A stretch of 64,000 bases of DNA from JAZKFT01 sp040386335 (GTDB taxonomy: Bacteria > Bacteroidota > Bacteroidia > Chitinophagales > Chitinophagaceae): contig JAZKFT010000017.1 in the NCBI GenBank assembly GCA_040386335.1, forward strand, positions 248,001 through 312,000. The letters are read 5' to 3'. Shown here piece after piece: positions 1-9,371 of the stretch. The number at the start of each line of letters is the position of its first letter. Positions within the stretch are counted from its first letter, which is position 1. The position numbers and the translations under genes were made by a program. The notes beneath the pieces were generated by a model, which was given only the letters and a program-made list of their open reading frames with translations, was not told the origin of the DNA and did not search any database.

Positions 1-111
1 GTGGTGATGGAATTAAGCACCGCTACCAAGGCAGGTCTTATAAAACCCAGCGAGCAAGCCGAAGGCGAAGACGTATTAATGCTGGTGATGCCATTGATGA
101 TGAACAATTAA
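1..111 (+). CDS. C-terminal end of an unrecognised protein (partial)
   Basis: An open frame enters from the left edge and stops at TAA 109-111, giving the last 36 residues of a protein (ends MPLMMNN). The tail is too short to assign to a family. A hairpin with a T-run follows 28 bases later and fits the end of this transcript. The start lies outside the window. Confidence 0.55.
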   Translation: MVMELSTATKAGLIKPSEQAEGEDVLMLVMPLMMNN

Positions 112-139
112 TTTTTTTGTATTTACCCTGCTGATTACT

Positions 140-172
140 CCCCTGTTGCTTTTGTAACAGGGGATTTTTTTT
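140..172 (+). terminator. Rho-independent terminator
   Basis: Perfect 8-bp stem CCCCTGTT / AACAGGGG (140-147 with 156-163) with an 8-nt loop, followed by a run of eight T. It ends the partial gene to the left. The bases from here to 364 show no gene. Confidence 0.85.
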
Positions 173-364
173 GGGGGGAGTTGATAAAGAGCTGTTTACA
201 AAGGTTGCACCACGTTTCCATTTTCCACCAACAAACGATTGCAACATGCCTTCTCAGACCCTGTTTAACCCAATACGCATTTATTTGCCGACAATGCTTT
301 TACTTTATATTGTTGCCTGCCATACCCAGGGGTGAAAATAGCCTGTGGGATTAACTGTTAATTA

Positions 365-2989
365 ATGCCCATGAACGCCGAAAGAAAACGACTGGCAGCA
401 CATTATGACGAAAAGGAAAACTGGCTTTTTTGGGGCCCGTACATGAGCGAACGCCAATGGTCAACTGTAAGAGAAGACTATAGCGAAGACTCCAATGCCT
501 GGGGTTATGTAAGCCACGAGCGCAGCCGGGGATATGCTTACCGATGGGGCGAAGACGGCCTGGCAGGCTTTAGCGATGAGAAGCAACGGCTTTGTTTTTC
601 GCTGGCTCTTTGGAACCAGAAAGACCCGTATTTAAAAGAGCGTTTATTTGGCCTTACCGGCCCCGAGGGTAACCACGGCGAAGACGTAAAGGAACTCTAC
701 TACTATCTCGACAGCACGCCCACCCATTCGTACATGCACTACCTGTACAAGTACCCGGGCAAAGAATTTCCCTACAACACCTTACATAAAGAAAATCACA
801 AACGCAACCGCCTGCAGCCAGAGTACGAGCTGATGGATACGGGCATTTTTGAGAAAGACGATTACTATGATGTACATGTAGAGTATGCCAAGCATAAACC
901 CAACAGTATTGGCATCCGGATTACGATAGAAAATCGTGCGAAACGCCGGGGTACGATACAGGTATTGCCACAACTCTGGTTTCGGAATACCTGGCAGTAC
1001 AGCCAGCTGGATTTTCATCCGCAGCTCGGTGCAAAGGATGAGTGCCAGATCACGGCCAGCCACCCGGTATTGGGAAATATGGTACTGCATTGCCCCGATG
1101 CGGAGGCATTGATGTTTTGCGACAACGAAACCAACCCCGCCATTTTTGGCCACCCCTCCGACCCGGAAAAATATTATAAGGATGGTATTAATAATTACCT
1201 GGTAAAAGGCAATAGCAAGGCCATCAACCCCAAACAAAAAGGTACAAAAGCAGCGGCGCTTTACCCGCTGACCATTCCGGCGCATTCCAAACAAGTGTTG
1301 TACCTGCAACTGGCACAGCCAGAAGACCTGCTGGAGCAGGACGAGTTGGAAAAGCTGTTCACCGAACGGCTTAAAGAGGCCGATTTTTTCTATGCACAGA
1401 TCCAGAAAAAGATCAGCAGCAACGAAGACAAGATGATACAGCGGCAGGCATTGGCTGGTATGCTGTGGACCAAACAATATTATTACTTCAGCATCCACCA
1501 GTGGCTTAAGGGACCAAAACCCGGCACCACCGAACCCGTAAAACGCAATTTTGAACGCAATAAAGACTGGCAGCACCTGCACAATGCCGGTATCGTAAGC
1601 ATGCCCGACAACTGGGAGTATCCCTGGTATGCCGCGTGGGACCTGGCTTTTCACACTTTACCATTGGCTGTAGTGGATGCAGGTTTTGCGAAGCAGCAAT
1701 TGCTGTTGCTTACCCAGGAATTATACATGCATCCCAACGGACAACTGCCAGCTTATGAATGGAATTTCAGTGATGTAAACCCACCCGTACATGCCTGGGC
1801 AGCCATCAGGGTTTTTGAAACCGACAGGCAATACAACGGACAACCCGATTATGCTTTCCTGGAAATTATTTTCCATAAGCTGATGATCAACTTTACCTGG
1901 TGGGTTAATCAAAAAGATTCCAACAATAACAACATCTTCCAGGGAGGCTTTTTGGGGCTGGATAATATTGGTTTGTTCGACCGTAACTGGCAACTGCCAC
2001 ATGGCGGTTCGCTGGAGCAAAGCGATGCTACCGGCTGGATGGCGATGTATTGTTTGAACATGATGAAGATAGCACTGGAACTAAGCAATAACAACCCGAC
2101 CTACCAGCATATTGCGCTTAAGTTTTTTGAGCATTTCCTGCATATCGCCAAGGCGATGACGCATGTGGAAGATCAGTACAATCTGTGGAGCAAAGACGAC
2201 GAGTTTTTCTACGACGCCATTATGATGCCCGACCAGAAAATACGGCTTCGGGTACGCAGCCTGGTGGGGTTGATACCATTATTCGCGGTGGAAGTAATTG
2301 ATGATGAAACCCTGGCCAAAAACCCTGAATTTGCCCGGCGCTTGAAATGGTATTTCGAAAGCCGGCCCGATCTTTCCAAACTCGTCCCGCGTTGGGAGCA
2401 ATCGGGCATTAGCAATATGCACCTGTTGTCGCTGGTATGGGGTGGGAAATTACAGGCCATATTAAAACGGCTGTTGGATGAAACTGAATTTTTAAGCGAC
2501 TACGGTATCCGTGCTTTATCGAAAGTGTACGACGAAAAACCATTTGAATTAAAGATAGGCGACCACGAATACCGCATTCGGTACACACCTGCCGAAAGCG
2601 ACAGCGATATGTTTGGCGGCAACAGTAACTGGCGGGGCCCGGTATGGTTCCCGGTAAATTATTTGCTGATAGAAAGCCTCCAGAAATTTGACAATTACTA
2701 CGGCGATCACTTACAGGTGGAAATGCCCATTGGCAGCGGCCATATGGTAAGTCTTAAAACAGCTGCCAAAGAAATAAGCCGCCGGTTGATCAGCATTTTC
2801 AAACGGGATAAAGATGGCCGCCGGCCCGTTTTTGGCGAAGATGAAAAAATGCAGTCTGACCCTAACTTTAAGAACTACATTTTATTTTACGAATACTTTC
2901 ATGGCGACAATGGCCGCGGCGCCGGTGCCAGCCACCAAACCGGCTGGACAGGGCTGGTGGCGAAGTTGATAGAAGGGCAATACGAATGA
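365..2989 (+). CDS. GH63-family glucosidase (mannosyl-oligosaccharide glucosidase-like)
   Basis: An 874-residue protein resembling the bacterial members of glycoside hydrolase family 63 (YgjK / MOGS-like), which remove glucose from oligosaccharides by inversion. It has an N-terminal beta-rich part (to about residue 380) and a C-terminal (alpha/alpha)6 barrel. Family-typical segments seen are AAWDLAFH at about 423-430, whose Asp matches the usual general-acid position, GNSNWRGPVWFPVNY near 750, and a C-terminal FHGDNGRGAGASHQTGW block. There is no signal peptide, so it probably acts in the cytoplasm. ATG 371 is an alternative start two codons in. The galM-galK unit lies downstream, which suggests sugar catabolism, but 350 bases separate them. 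The exact substrate cannot be read from the sequence. Confidence 0.85.
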   Translation: MPMNAERKRLAAHYDEKENWLFWGPYMSERQWSTVREDYSEDSNAWGYVSHERSRGYAYRWGEDGLAGFSDEKQRLCFSLALWNQKDPYLKERLFGLTGPEGNHGEDVKELYYYLDSTPTHSYMHYLYKYPGKEFPYNTLHKENHKRNRLQPEYELMDTGIFEKDDYYDVHVEYAKHKPNSIGIRITIENRAKRRGTIQVLPQLWFRNTWQYSQLDFHPQLGAKDECQITASHPVLGNMVLHCPDAEALMFCDNETNPAIFGHPSDPEKYYKDGINNYLVKGNSKAINPKQKGTKAAALYPLTIPAHSKQVLYLQLAQPEDLLEQDELEKLFTERLKEADFFYAQIQKKISSNEDKMIQRQALAGMLWTKQYYYFSIHQWLKGPKPGTTEPVKRNFERNKDWQHLHNAGIVSMPDNWEYPWYAAWDLAFHTLPLAVVDAGFAKQQLLLLTQELYMHPNGQLPAYEWNFSDVNPPVHAWAAIRVFETDRQYNGQPDYAFLEIIFHKLMINFTWWVNQKDSNNNNIFQGGFLGLDNIGLFDRNWQLPHGGSLEQSDATGWMAMYCLNMMKIALELSNNNPTYQHIALKFFEHFLHIAKAMTHVEDQYNLWSKDDEFFYDAIMMPDQKIRLRVRSLVGLIPLFAVEVIDDETLAKNPEFARRLKWYFESRPDLSKLVPRWEQSGISNMHLLSLVWGGKLQAILKRLLDETEFLSDYGIRALSKVYDEKPFELKIGDHEYRIRYTPAESDSDMFGGNSNWRGPVWFPVNYLLIESLQKFDNYYGDHLQVEMPIGSGHMVSLKTAAKEISRRLISIFKRDKDGRRPVFGEDEKMQSDPNFKNYILFYEYFHGDNGRGAGASHQTGWTGLVAKLIEGQYE

Positions 2990-3021
2990 TGTATGATATC
3001 AGATATCTGATGTCTGATTTG
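2987..3021. repeat. 7-bp degenerate tandem array (5 units)
   Basis: Five consecutive 7-mers of the form TGATNTN begin on the stop codon of the glucosidase gene: TGATGTA, TGATATC, AGATATC, TGATGTC, TGATTTG. The same unit type recurs right after purF (37886-37913). The rest of the 2990-3339 gap has one hairpin (3105-3124) and no convincing gene. Confidence 0.75.
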
Positions 3022-3104
3022 TTTCATGCGAGCTTGTAAATAGTAGGGCATTGCTAAATGCTGATTTGGAAGAGACAATGTTTGGCCATGCACAAAAGCG
3101 CCGT

Positions 3105-3124
3105 CCCTCTCCGCGAGGAGAGGG
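3105..3124. repeat. Intergenic hairpin, REP-like
   Basis: Perfect 8-bp stem CCCTCTCC / GGAGAGGG with a GCGA loop, followed by a G-rich stretch. There is no T-run, so it is not a standard terminator. Hairpins of this type occur as dispersed intergenic repeats in many bacteria; whether this one is repeated elsewhere in the genome cannot be seen here. Confidence 0.5.
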
Positions 3125-3339
3125 AAAGAGGGTGAGGCTAAGCGGGGGATATGAACTATACCAGTCCTTTTTGATTTATACTTGTATTTATCTACCCAAA
3201 AAGGGACACTTAGATAAAAATATAGCCGGCACTTACGGCTGATTAAGTGATCGGTTATTCAACATGGCTAATCCCACAATTTCCATAGCCTACTTATTCC
3301 CCGAACCTTTTATCTTTAGCGCCAACTCAAGCAGATAAT

Positions 3340-4302
3340 ATGTTTTCGGTAATAGAAAAGGAAGAAGGCGGCTTCTCAAAGCTGGTTTTGCAAAATGAAA
3401 CCAATAGGGTAGAGATCATCCCCAATTGCGGTGCTATCTTAAATGCCTGGCATGTTTTGGTAAATGGCCATTGGGTCAATGTAATTGACGGGTATGAAAG
3501 TGAAGAAGCCTTTCGCAAATACTGTGAGGACAAGGGTTTCAGAAGCTGCAAACTCAGTCCTTATGTGTGCAGGCTTAATAAAGGCCATTACCAGTTTAAC
3601 GATGTGGACTACCAAATTGGCAAGTACATTCTTAACGGCAGTAGTATCCACGGACTGATGTATGATGTAGCTTTTGACGTGGTGCACCAGCACGCAGATG
3701 AAACGATGGCATTGGCGCAGTTGGAAATATGTTACCCGGCCAGCGATCCCGGTTTCCCGTTTCAATACACGATGATGGTGGAATATGTGCTGCAGGATGA
3801 CAATAGCCTTACACTGACTACGAGGGTACTTAACCAGTACGATGAAACAATACCGATGGCCGATGGCTGGCATCCCTATTTTACACTCGGCGACACCATC
3901 AATCATTATACTTTTAAAATGGCCAGCGATACCATGCTGGAGTTTAATGAGCAATTGATTCCATCAGGTGAAGTGCTTCCGTATAAAAAATTCCAGGAGA
4001 CGGAACTGATGGCCGATACTTTTTTGGACAATAGCTTTTTATTAAGGCACCCTTTGGCCGGCGCGGCTTGTACGCTGACGAACCCTCAACAAAAAATACA
4101 GCTGGAGATTTTTCCAGACGCTTCCTATCCCATCCTGCAGATTTATACACCCGATCACCGCAACAGTATCGCCATCGAAAATTTAAGTGCGGCTCCTGAT
4201 GCATTTAATAATCATATCGGGCTGATATACCTTGAACCAAACGAGACAAAAACTTTTTCTACTACCTATAAAATCACATCAGTTGAACCAGCCATTAATT
4301 GA
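3340..4302 (+). CDS. galM: Aldose 1-epimerase (galactose mutarotase-like)
   Basis: A 320-residue beta-sandwich protein of the aldose epimerase family, which interconverts the alpha and beta forms of hexoses before phosphorylation. Supporting segments are SSIHGLMYD at about 105-113 (the conserved HG motif), a central DGWHPYFTLG at about 178-187 (the conserved HPYF), and a C-terminal IEN / EP.ET tail. No signal peptide is present. The 3' end overlaps galK, so the two are translationally linked and act in one pathway. A weak promoter-like TATCTTTA lies at 3311-3318. Mutarotase is the likely activity; homologues with other sugar-epimerase roles exist. Confidence 0.85.
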   Translation: MFSVIEKEEGGFSKLVLQNETNRVEIIPNCGAILNAWHVLVNGHWVNVIDGYESEEAFRKYCEDKGFRSCKLSPYVCRLNKGHYQFNDVDYQIGKYILNGSSIHGLMYDVAFDVVHQHADETMALAQLEICYPASDPGFPFQYTMMVEYVLQDDNSLTLTTRVLNQYDETIPMADGWHPYFTLGDTINHYTFKMASDTMLEFNEQLIPSGEVLPYKKFQETELMADTFLDNSFLLRHPLAGAACTLTNPQQKIQLEIFPDASYPILQIYTPDHRNSIAIENLSAAPDAFNNHIGLIYLEPNETKTFSTTYKITSVEPAIN

Positions 4303-5443
4303 TAATATCACAAGTGTCTTTAAAGAGAAATTCCAGGGCGAGCCAACATTGTATTTTTCGCCGGGCAGGATCAATATCATTGGCGAACATGTGGATTATA
4401 ATGATGGTTTTGTAATGCCGGCCGCGATAGACAAAGGCGTATATTTTGCAATAGCGCCCAACGGTTCCGCGAACCAGCTCAATTTTTTCAGTGTTGATTT
4501 TAACGAGGCTTTTAGCACAGAGCTTGCCGATATAAAACCATCGGGCAACTGGAAAAATTATGTATTGAGCGTTGTCAATCAGTTTGTAGAAGCCGGGGTT
4601 ACTGTAAAAGGTTTTGACTGTGTACTGGGCGGCGATATACCACGTGGCAGCGGAATGAGCAGCAGTGCTGCTGTAGAAGGCGGTATTGCATTTGCACTCA
4701 ACGAAATGTTCAATAACAGCCGTTACAACCGCCAGGAACTGGCCTTACTAAACCAGCGTGCTGAACACGATTACCCGCAGGTTAAATGCGGTATCATGGA
4801 CCAGTTTGCCAATATGAATGGACTTAGAGATTCTGTTATCATGCTCGATTGCCGCAGCATCGAACACAAGTATTTTCCTCTAAAAATGGACGGCTATTCA
4901 TTGGTGCTCATCAATACTAAAGTGAGCCATTCGCTCGCATCATCGGCTTATAACGAACGGCGTAAACAATGTGAAGAAGGGCTATTAATAATGGGTGCCG
5001 ATAGCGCCGTAAGATCCTTCCGGGATGTCACCAAACCCGAAGACCTGCTCGAATACCGGGGCAGAATGGGCGAGGAAGTATACATGCGCTGCCTGTTCGT
5101 GGTAGAAGAAATACAACGTACCCAACTGGCCGCCGAATTGCTACAGGCCAACGACATAAAAGGGCTGGGCCAGCTGATGTTTAAAACCCACGAAGGGCTG
5201 AGCAAATTGTATAATGTAAGTTGTAAAGAGTTGGATTTTTTAGTGGAGCAGGCAAAGCAAAACGACGAAGTAATTGGTTCAAGGCTTATGGGTGGTGGCT
5301 TTGGCGGATGTACGATTAATATTGTTGCCAACGATGGTGTTGACGCTTTTATAGAACAAACACTGGAAGCCTATGCGCAGGAAACCGGCATTGTGGGTGA
5401 AGCCTACATTGTGCAATCCAGCGATGGCACCCAAAAAATTTAA
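4283..5443 (+). CDS. galK: Galactokinase
   Basis: A GHMP-family kinase that phosphorylates galactose at C1 with ATP (Leloir pathway). Family motifs are clear: SPGRINIIGEHVDYNDG near the N terminus (substrate site), DIPRGSGMSSSAAVEGG in the middle (ATP-binding Gly/Ser loop), KCGIMDQFAN (catalytic Asp region) and RLMGGGFGGC near the C terminus. No in-frame ATG exists before the first motif. TTG 4283 is chosen because it gives 386 residues, the usual length, and overlaps galM by 20 bases; TTG 4232 would add 17 residues. DinB follows two bases after the stop. Confidence 0.93.
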   Translation: MNQPLIDNITSVFKEKFQGEPTLYFSPGRINIIGEHVDYNDGFVMPAAIDKGVYFAIAPNGSANQLNFFSVDFNEAFSTELADIKPSGNWKNYVLSVVNQFVEAGVTVKGFDCVLGGDIPRGSGMSSSAAVEGGIAFALNEMFNNSRYNRQELALLNQRAEHDYPQVKCGIMDQFANMNGLRDSVIMLDCRSIEHKYFPLKMDGYSLVLINTKVSHSLASSAYNERRKQCEEGLLIMGADSAVRSFRDVTKPEDLLEYRGRMGEEVYMRCLFVVEEIQRTQLAAELLQANDIKGLGQLMFKTHEGLSKLYNVSCKELDFLVEQAKQNDEVIGSRLMGGGFGGCTINIVANDGVDAFIEQTLEAYAQETGIVGEAYIVQSSDGTQKI

Positions 5444-5445
5444 CC

Positions 5446-5967
5446 ATGAACAAGCCTGGGATCATTGCAGCACTGAGCCAAAACCACCGGTTATTTATTG
5501 ACTACCTGGCACAGTTAAGCAATGAAGATTTTGTGGCCGAACGCAACGGCAAGTGGACAGCTGGCCAGCATCTCGATCACATTATCCGCAGTGTAAAGCC
5601 GCTCAACAGAGGGTTGGCGCTTCCGGGCTTTTTACTAAAAATTATTTTCGGCAAAGCCAACCGGCCTTCCAAAACCTATGATGAACTGGTGGCCAAATAC
5701 AAAAGAAAACTTAGCGAAGGCGGCAAAGCCACAGCGGCATTTATACCACCCCCGATAGCAGTTGCTCAAAAAGAACAGTTGCTAAAAGAACTGAATGTAA
5801 GAGCAGATAAATTATGCAGGCAGGTGAATGGTTTCAGCGAAACACAGCTGGATCAGCTGATAGCACCACACCCACTACTTGGGAAAGTTACGCTGCGGGA
5901 GATGCTTTATTTTACGGCGTATCATGTGCAGCATCACCGGGAGTTGATTGAAAAGAATCTTGTTTAA
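5446..5967 (+). CDS. DinB-family protein (DinB_2)
   Basis: A 173-residue four-helix-bundle protein of the DinB/YfiT superfamily of putative metal-dependent enzymes, often linked to thiol cofactors. The likely metal ligands are His in GQHLDHI (about residue 42) and the closing HVQHH (about 160-164). It starts two bases after galK stops, so it is the last gene of the galM-galK transcript. Its substrate is unknown; the linkage to galactose genes may be only transcriptional. Confidence 0.8.
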   Translation: MNKPGIIAALSQNHRLFIDYLAQLSNEDFVAERNGKWTAGQHLDHIIRSVKPLNRGLALPGFLLKIIFGKANRPSKTYDELVAKYKRKLSEGGKATAAFIPPPIAVAQKEQLLKELNVRADKLCRQVNGFSETQLDQLIAPHPLLGKVTLREMLYFTAYHVQHHRELIEKNLV

Positions 5968-6075
5968 AAAATACACCATCATTTTTTGCATCAGGCAATA
6001 ATGCGGTGAATTAGTAAGCTGCCATTTGTAAGCGATGTTCAGCATTCCAAATTGTAATTTTTTTAATTACCTTTT

Positions 6076-6570
6076 ATGACGGTTGACTATAATCAATTAA
6101 TTAAAGACATTACCAAAATTGACTTGGATGATATTTGTTCAGACTGGCAATGGCTGTTAAATAATGAATATTCACCGATTATGGTTTCTCTGTCAGGCGA
6201 CACATTTTTAGCTGATAAAAATGCTGCAATATTTTGGTTGGACACAGGAAAGGGACAACTAAAACAGATTGCTGACAATATTGAAGAGTTCAAATCTGCA
6301 TTGGAGGATATAGACAATGTTGATGAATGGCTGCTGGCATCCACAGTATTAGATTTGATAGCTGCAGGAATAACCTTGAAAGAAAGGGAAGTGTATAGTT
6401 ACAGAAAAATGCCAATTCTCAGCGGAGACTACTCATTGGAAAATTTTGAACCTACAGATATTTCGGTTCATTTTAGTATTACGGGACAAATTTGTAGGCA
6501 GCTTAGAAACTTGCCTAAAGGAACGAGAATTAATAAAATCAGCTTTAATCCCTCTACAAAAAACATTTAG
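6076..6570 (+). CDS. Tdi1/DUF1851-like protein, possible immunity protein
   Basis: A 164-residue soluble protein. The segment IFWLDTGKGQLKQIADNIEEF (about 50-70) and the GDTFLADKNAA strand before it resemble the C-terminal domain of the type VI immunity protein Tdi1 (DUF1851). No toxin gene lies beside it, so it would be an orphan immunity-like gene. Its base composition is visibly richer in A+T than the galactose genes to the left, consistent with acquisition. A role in immunity is inference from the family. Confidence 0.55.
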   Translation: MTVDYNQLIKDITKIDLDDICSDWQWLLNNEYSPIMVSLSGDTFLADKNAAIFWLDTGKGQLKQIADNIEEFKSALEDIDNVDEWLLASTVLDLIAAGITLKEREVYSYRKMPILSGDYSLENFEPTDISVHFSITGQICRQLRNLPKGTRINKISFNPSTKNI

Positions 6571-6601
6571 CGACCCAAAAGAATACATAACACCTTTATC
6601 A

Positions 6602-6639
6602 AAAAGAGGCAGCCTCATATTTCTGAAGCTGCCTCTTTT
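6602..6639. terminator. Bidirectional terminator
   Basis: A 12-bp perfect stem (6602-6613 with 6628-6639) is flanked by an A-run on the left and T-run on the right, so it can end transcription from both the gene at 6076 and the converging cytochrome gene at 6670. Confidence 0.85.
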
Positions 6640-6669
6640 CTATTCGAAGAAGTTCGGAAAATACCGGTC

Positions 6670-7017
6670 TTATTTTTCCAGCAGCCCATCAGCCTTCCAT
6701 TGAACCAATACATTGATAACAGAATCGGGTAATTTTTCTGTTTTCTTAAATGGCATAAAACCTTTGTCGGTCGGGTTTAGGTGCACGCGGCGGATAATTT
6801 CGTCAATATCGCCCTTGACCTGGTCAAATGTTGCGTAGGGCTTTTTATTACCCCTGGGTGGAATATGGCAAGGTGAACATTTGCTGGAAATCAATGGCTG
6901 CACATTTGCTTCGTAGGTAAGTTTCGGAATCGCCACCTGTGCTTTCTTATTACCACAGAACTGAAACAATACCATTACCAAACCAGCTACCACAATGGTG
7001 ATAAATAATTTTCTCAT
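6670..7017 (-). CDS. Small lipoprotein cytochrome c-like protein
   Basis: A 115-residue exported protein with one haem-binding CSPCH motif at about 47-51. The N terminus is a hydrophobic signal ending in LFQFC-GN, a plausible lipobox, so it is probably a membrane-anchored periplasmic protein. A distal Met is available in GFMPF (about 86-90). It resembles the short cytochrome-like domains of Planctomycete/Bacteroidota proteins. It is divergent from the E1 gene; nothing nearby shows its electron partner. Confidence 0.75.
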   Translation of the reverse strand: MRKLFITIVVAGLVMVLFQFCGNKKAQVAIPKLTYEANVQPLISSKCSPCHIPPRGNKKPYATFDQVKGDIDEIIRRVHLNPTDKGFMPFKKTEKLPDSVINVLVQWKADGLLEK

Positions 7018-7261
7018 ACTTGCTTTGTTTTTCGGATGAATGATTGAAGACTAAAAATAAGGGCTTTGTTTTACAAAACTGTGACAGTTGTAGTTTAAAA
7101 TGAAATGAACAGGTTAACGAAGTGGATAGAACGGGAACTAACCAAATTGGACGTAGCGGCGGTATCCAGGTTTCCTCATCGGATTTGTGATCTACAGCCA
7201 CAAAATGTTTTTATATTACCGTCACTCATAAACGAGTTGCATCTTTCGTCAATCGCTTCGT

Positions 7262-7298
7262 TCATTCTCACATTTCCATATTTTCACATTTCCACATT
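7262..7298. repeat. Short tandem array upstream of the E1 start
   Basis: Repeated TTTCCAY / TTTTCACA units with a 7-9 bp period end 12 bases before the ATG of the dehydrogenase at 7311. Almost the same units precede the aminotransferase start at 50665. The rest of the 293-base divergent gap shows no gene. Confidence 0.65.
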
Positions 7299-7310
7299 AA
7301 GGATACTGCC

Positions 7311-9335
7311 ATGCTGTACGACCGTAAAAATCTTACCGACGACGATCTGAAAGAACTCTATCATCACCTCTTGCTGCCGAGGATGATTGAGGAAAAAATG
7401 CTGGTACTCTTACGCCAGGGAAAAATTTCCAAATGGTTTAGCGGCATTGGCCAGGAAGCGATATCTGTAGGCGTCATCCAGGCCCTGGAGCAGGACGAAT
7501 GGGTGATGCCACTGCACCGCAACCTGGGTGTTTTTACGGGAAGAAATATGCCGCTGAGCAAACTGTTTATGCAATGGCAGGGAAACAAAGAAGGATACAG
7601 CAAAGGCCGTGAAAGAAGTTTTCATTTTGGTACAAAAGAGCACCATGTGTGCGGCATGATCAGCCATCTTGGGCCACAATTGGCCATTGCCGATGGGGTG
7701 GCCCTGGCTCATAAACTTCGTAAAGAAAACAAAGTGGCAGTGGCTTTTACCGGCGATGGCGGTACCAGTGAAGGCGACTTTCATGAAGCATTAAATGTAG
7801 CCGCTGTGTGGGAGCTGCCTGTAATTTTTGTAATTGAGAATAATGGCTATGGCTTAAGCACGCCTACCAATGAGCAATACCGCTGCGAAAGCCTGGTAGA
7901 TAAAGCCAAAGGTTATGGCATGGAAGGGGTAAAAATAGATGGCAACAATATCCTTACCGTTTTTGACACCATTAAAGGCATCCGCAATTATTGCATCGAA
8001 AATCAAAAACCCTATCTCGTGGAGTGCATGACCTTTCGTATGCGTGGCCACGAAGAAGCAAGCGGTACCAAATATGTGCCGCCGCATCTTTTTGAGGAAT
8101 GGAAGAAGAAAGACCCGGTTGAAAATTTTGAATCCTGGTTATTGGAAACCGGCATTTTGGATGAAGCTGCGATCCTTGAAAAAAGGGCTGAAATAAAAAA
8201 ATATATTGAAGACGAACTGGCCAAAGCTTTTGATGCATCAGAGATGATGCCGGAGGTGGCTGAAGAGGTAGCTGATGTGTATTATTCGTCGACAGTCTAC
8301 CGTCGACCGTCGACTGGGGAAACACCACACCCTGGCTCCGCTCCGATATCGGTTGACGGTCAACGGTCGACGGTTGACAAAAGATTTATCGACGGCATTA
8401 AAGAGGGTCTCTTCCAAAGCATGAAGCAACATGATAACCTGGTATTGATGGGGCAGGATATTGCTGAATATGGTGGGGCTTTTAAAATAACCGAAGGTTT
8501 TGTACAGGAGTTTGGAAAAGACCGGGTACGCAATACACCACTTTGTGAAAGTGCCATCGTGGGGGCTTGCCTGGGCTTAAGCCTGAAGGGTTTTAAGAGT
8601 GTTATGGAAATGCAGTTTGGCGATTTTGTGACCGTAGGTTTTAACCAGATCATTAATAACCTCGCGAAGATTCATTACCGCTGGGGGCAAAATGCCGATG
8701 TTGTGATCCGCATGCCCTGTGGAGGTGGTGTGGGTGCAGGGCCATTTCACAGCCAGACTAATGAAGCATGGTTTACACATACACCGGGTCTTAAAGTGGT
8801 ATATCCATCCACACCTGCAGATGCCAAAGGTCTGATGATAGCTGCCATCAACGACCCCAACCCCGTGATGTTTTTTGAGCACAAAGCTTTATACCGCAGC
8901 ATCAGCGGACCAGTGCCGGAGGCATATTTTGAAGTGGAAATTGGCAAGGCAAGAACGGTGCAGCATGGCGTTGATATTACGATCATTACGTATGGTGCTG
9001 GTGTGCATTGGGCCATGGAATATGCTTCAAAGCGCAAGGATATCAGCATGGAGGTATTAGACCTGAGAACACTCTTGCCATTAGATTATGTTGCCATACA
9101 AGCTGCCGTTGCAGCCACCGGCAAGGTCTTGATTTTACATGAAGACAGTTTGATTGGCGGCCTCGGCGGCGAAATAAGTGCCTGGATAAGCGAACATTGT
9201 TTTGAACTGCTGGACGCCCCGGTAATGCGTTGTGCCAGTATGGATACACCGATTCCGTTCAATATAGAATTAGAACAGCAATATATGGCTAAAAGCAGGC
9301 TGGACGCAGTTGTGAGGAAGTTGATGGCGTATTAG
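7311..9335 (+). CDS. Fused E1 alpha-beta 2-oxoacid dehydrogenase
   Basis: A 674-residue fusion of the alpha (about 1-330) and beta (about 365-674) chains of a thiamine-diphosphate-dependent E1, which decarboxylates a 2-oxoacid and passes the acyl group to E2 lipoyl domains. The TPP motif GDGGTSEGDFHEA is at about 149-161 with NNGYGLSTP after it. The beta half shows MGQDIAEYGGAFKIT, the Glu-containing PLCESAIVG and FHSQTNEAWF. Its branched-chain type is the nearest match (branched-chain or pyruvate substrates both possible). The linker (about 326-357) is encoded by an inverted pair of 7-bp arrays at 8288-8380. E2 and E3 are not in the window. Confidence 0.88.
   Translation: MLYDRKNLTDDDLKELYHHLLLPRMIEEKMLVLLRQGKISKWFSGIGQEAISVGVIQALEQDEWVMPLHRNLGVFTGRNMPLSKLFMQWQGNKEGYSKGRERSFHFGTKEHHVCGMISHLGPQLAIADGVALAHKLRKENKVAVAFTGDGGTSEGDFHEALNVAAVWELPVIFVIENNGYGLSTPTNEQYRCESLVDKAKGYGMEGVKIDGNNILTVFDTIKGIRNYCIENQKPYLVECMTFRMRGHEEASGTKYVPPHLFEEWKKKDPVENFESWLLETGILDEAAILEKRAEIKKYIEDELAKAFDASEMMPEVAEEVADVYYSSTVYRRPSTGETPHPGSAPISVDGQRSTVDKRFIDGIKEGLFQSMKQHDNLVLMGQDIAEYGGAFKITEGFVQEFGKDRVRNTPLCESAIVGACLGLSLKGFKSVMEMQFGDFVTVGFNQIINNLAKIHYRWGQNADVVIRMPCGGGVGAGPFHSQTNEAWFTHTPGLKVVYPSTPADAKGLMIAAINDPNPVMFFEHKALYRSISGPVPEAYFEVEIGKARTVQHGVDITIITYGAGVHWAMEYASKRKDISMEVLDLRTLLPLDYVAIQAAVAATGKVLILHEDSLIGGLGGEISAWISEHCFELLDAPVMRCASMDTPIPFNIELEQQYMAKSRLDAVVRKLMAY
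8288..8380. repeat. Inverted pair of 7-bp arrays inside the E1 coding sequence
   Basis: Left arm 8288-8315 has units GTCGACA, GTCTACC, GTCGACC, GTCGACT. Right arm 8352-8379 has GTTGACG, GTCAACG, GTCGACG, GTTGACA, largely the reverse complement of the left. About 36 bases separate them. The whole element is open in the E1 frame and encodes the low-complexity linker between the alpha and beta halves. Confidence 0.8.
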
Positions 9336-9371
9336 AATGACTTATATTCAACATTCAAAACAATTTTGAAC

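Noticed and set aside
782..1654. Long open frame on the minus strand (290 residues) inside the glucosidase gene
   Set aside because: It is antisense to a clear GH63 protein and has no recognisable motif; it reflects codon bias of the real gene.
3051..3242. Open frame of 63 codons across the hairpin at 3105
   Set aside because: It reads through the REP-like hairpin, has no motif and no good start context.
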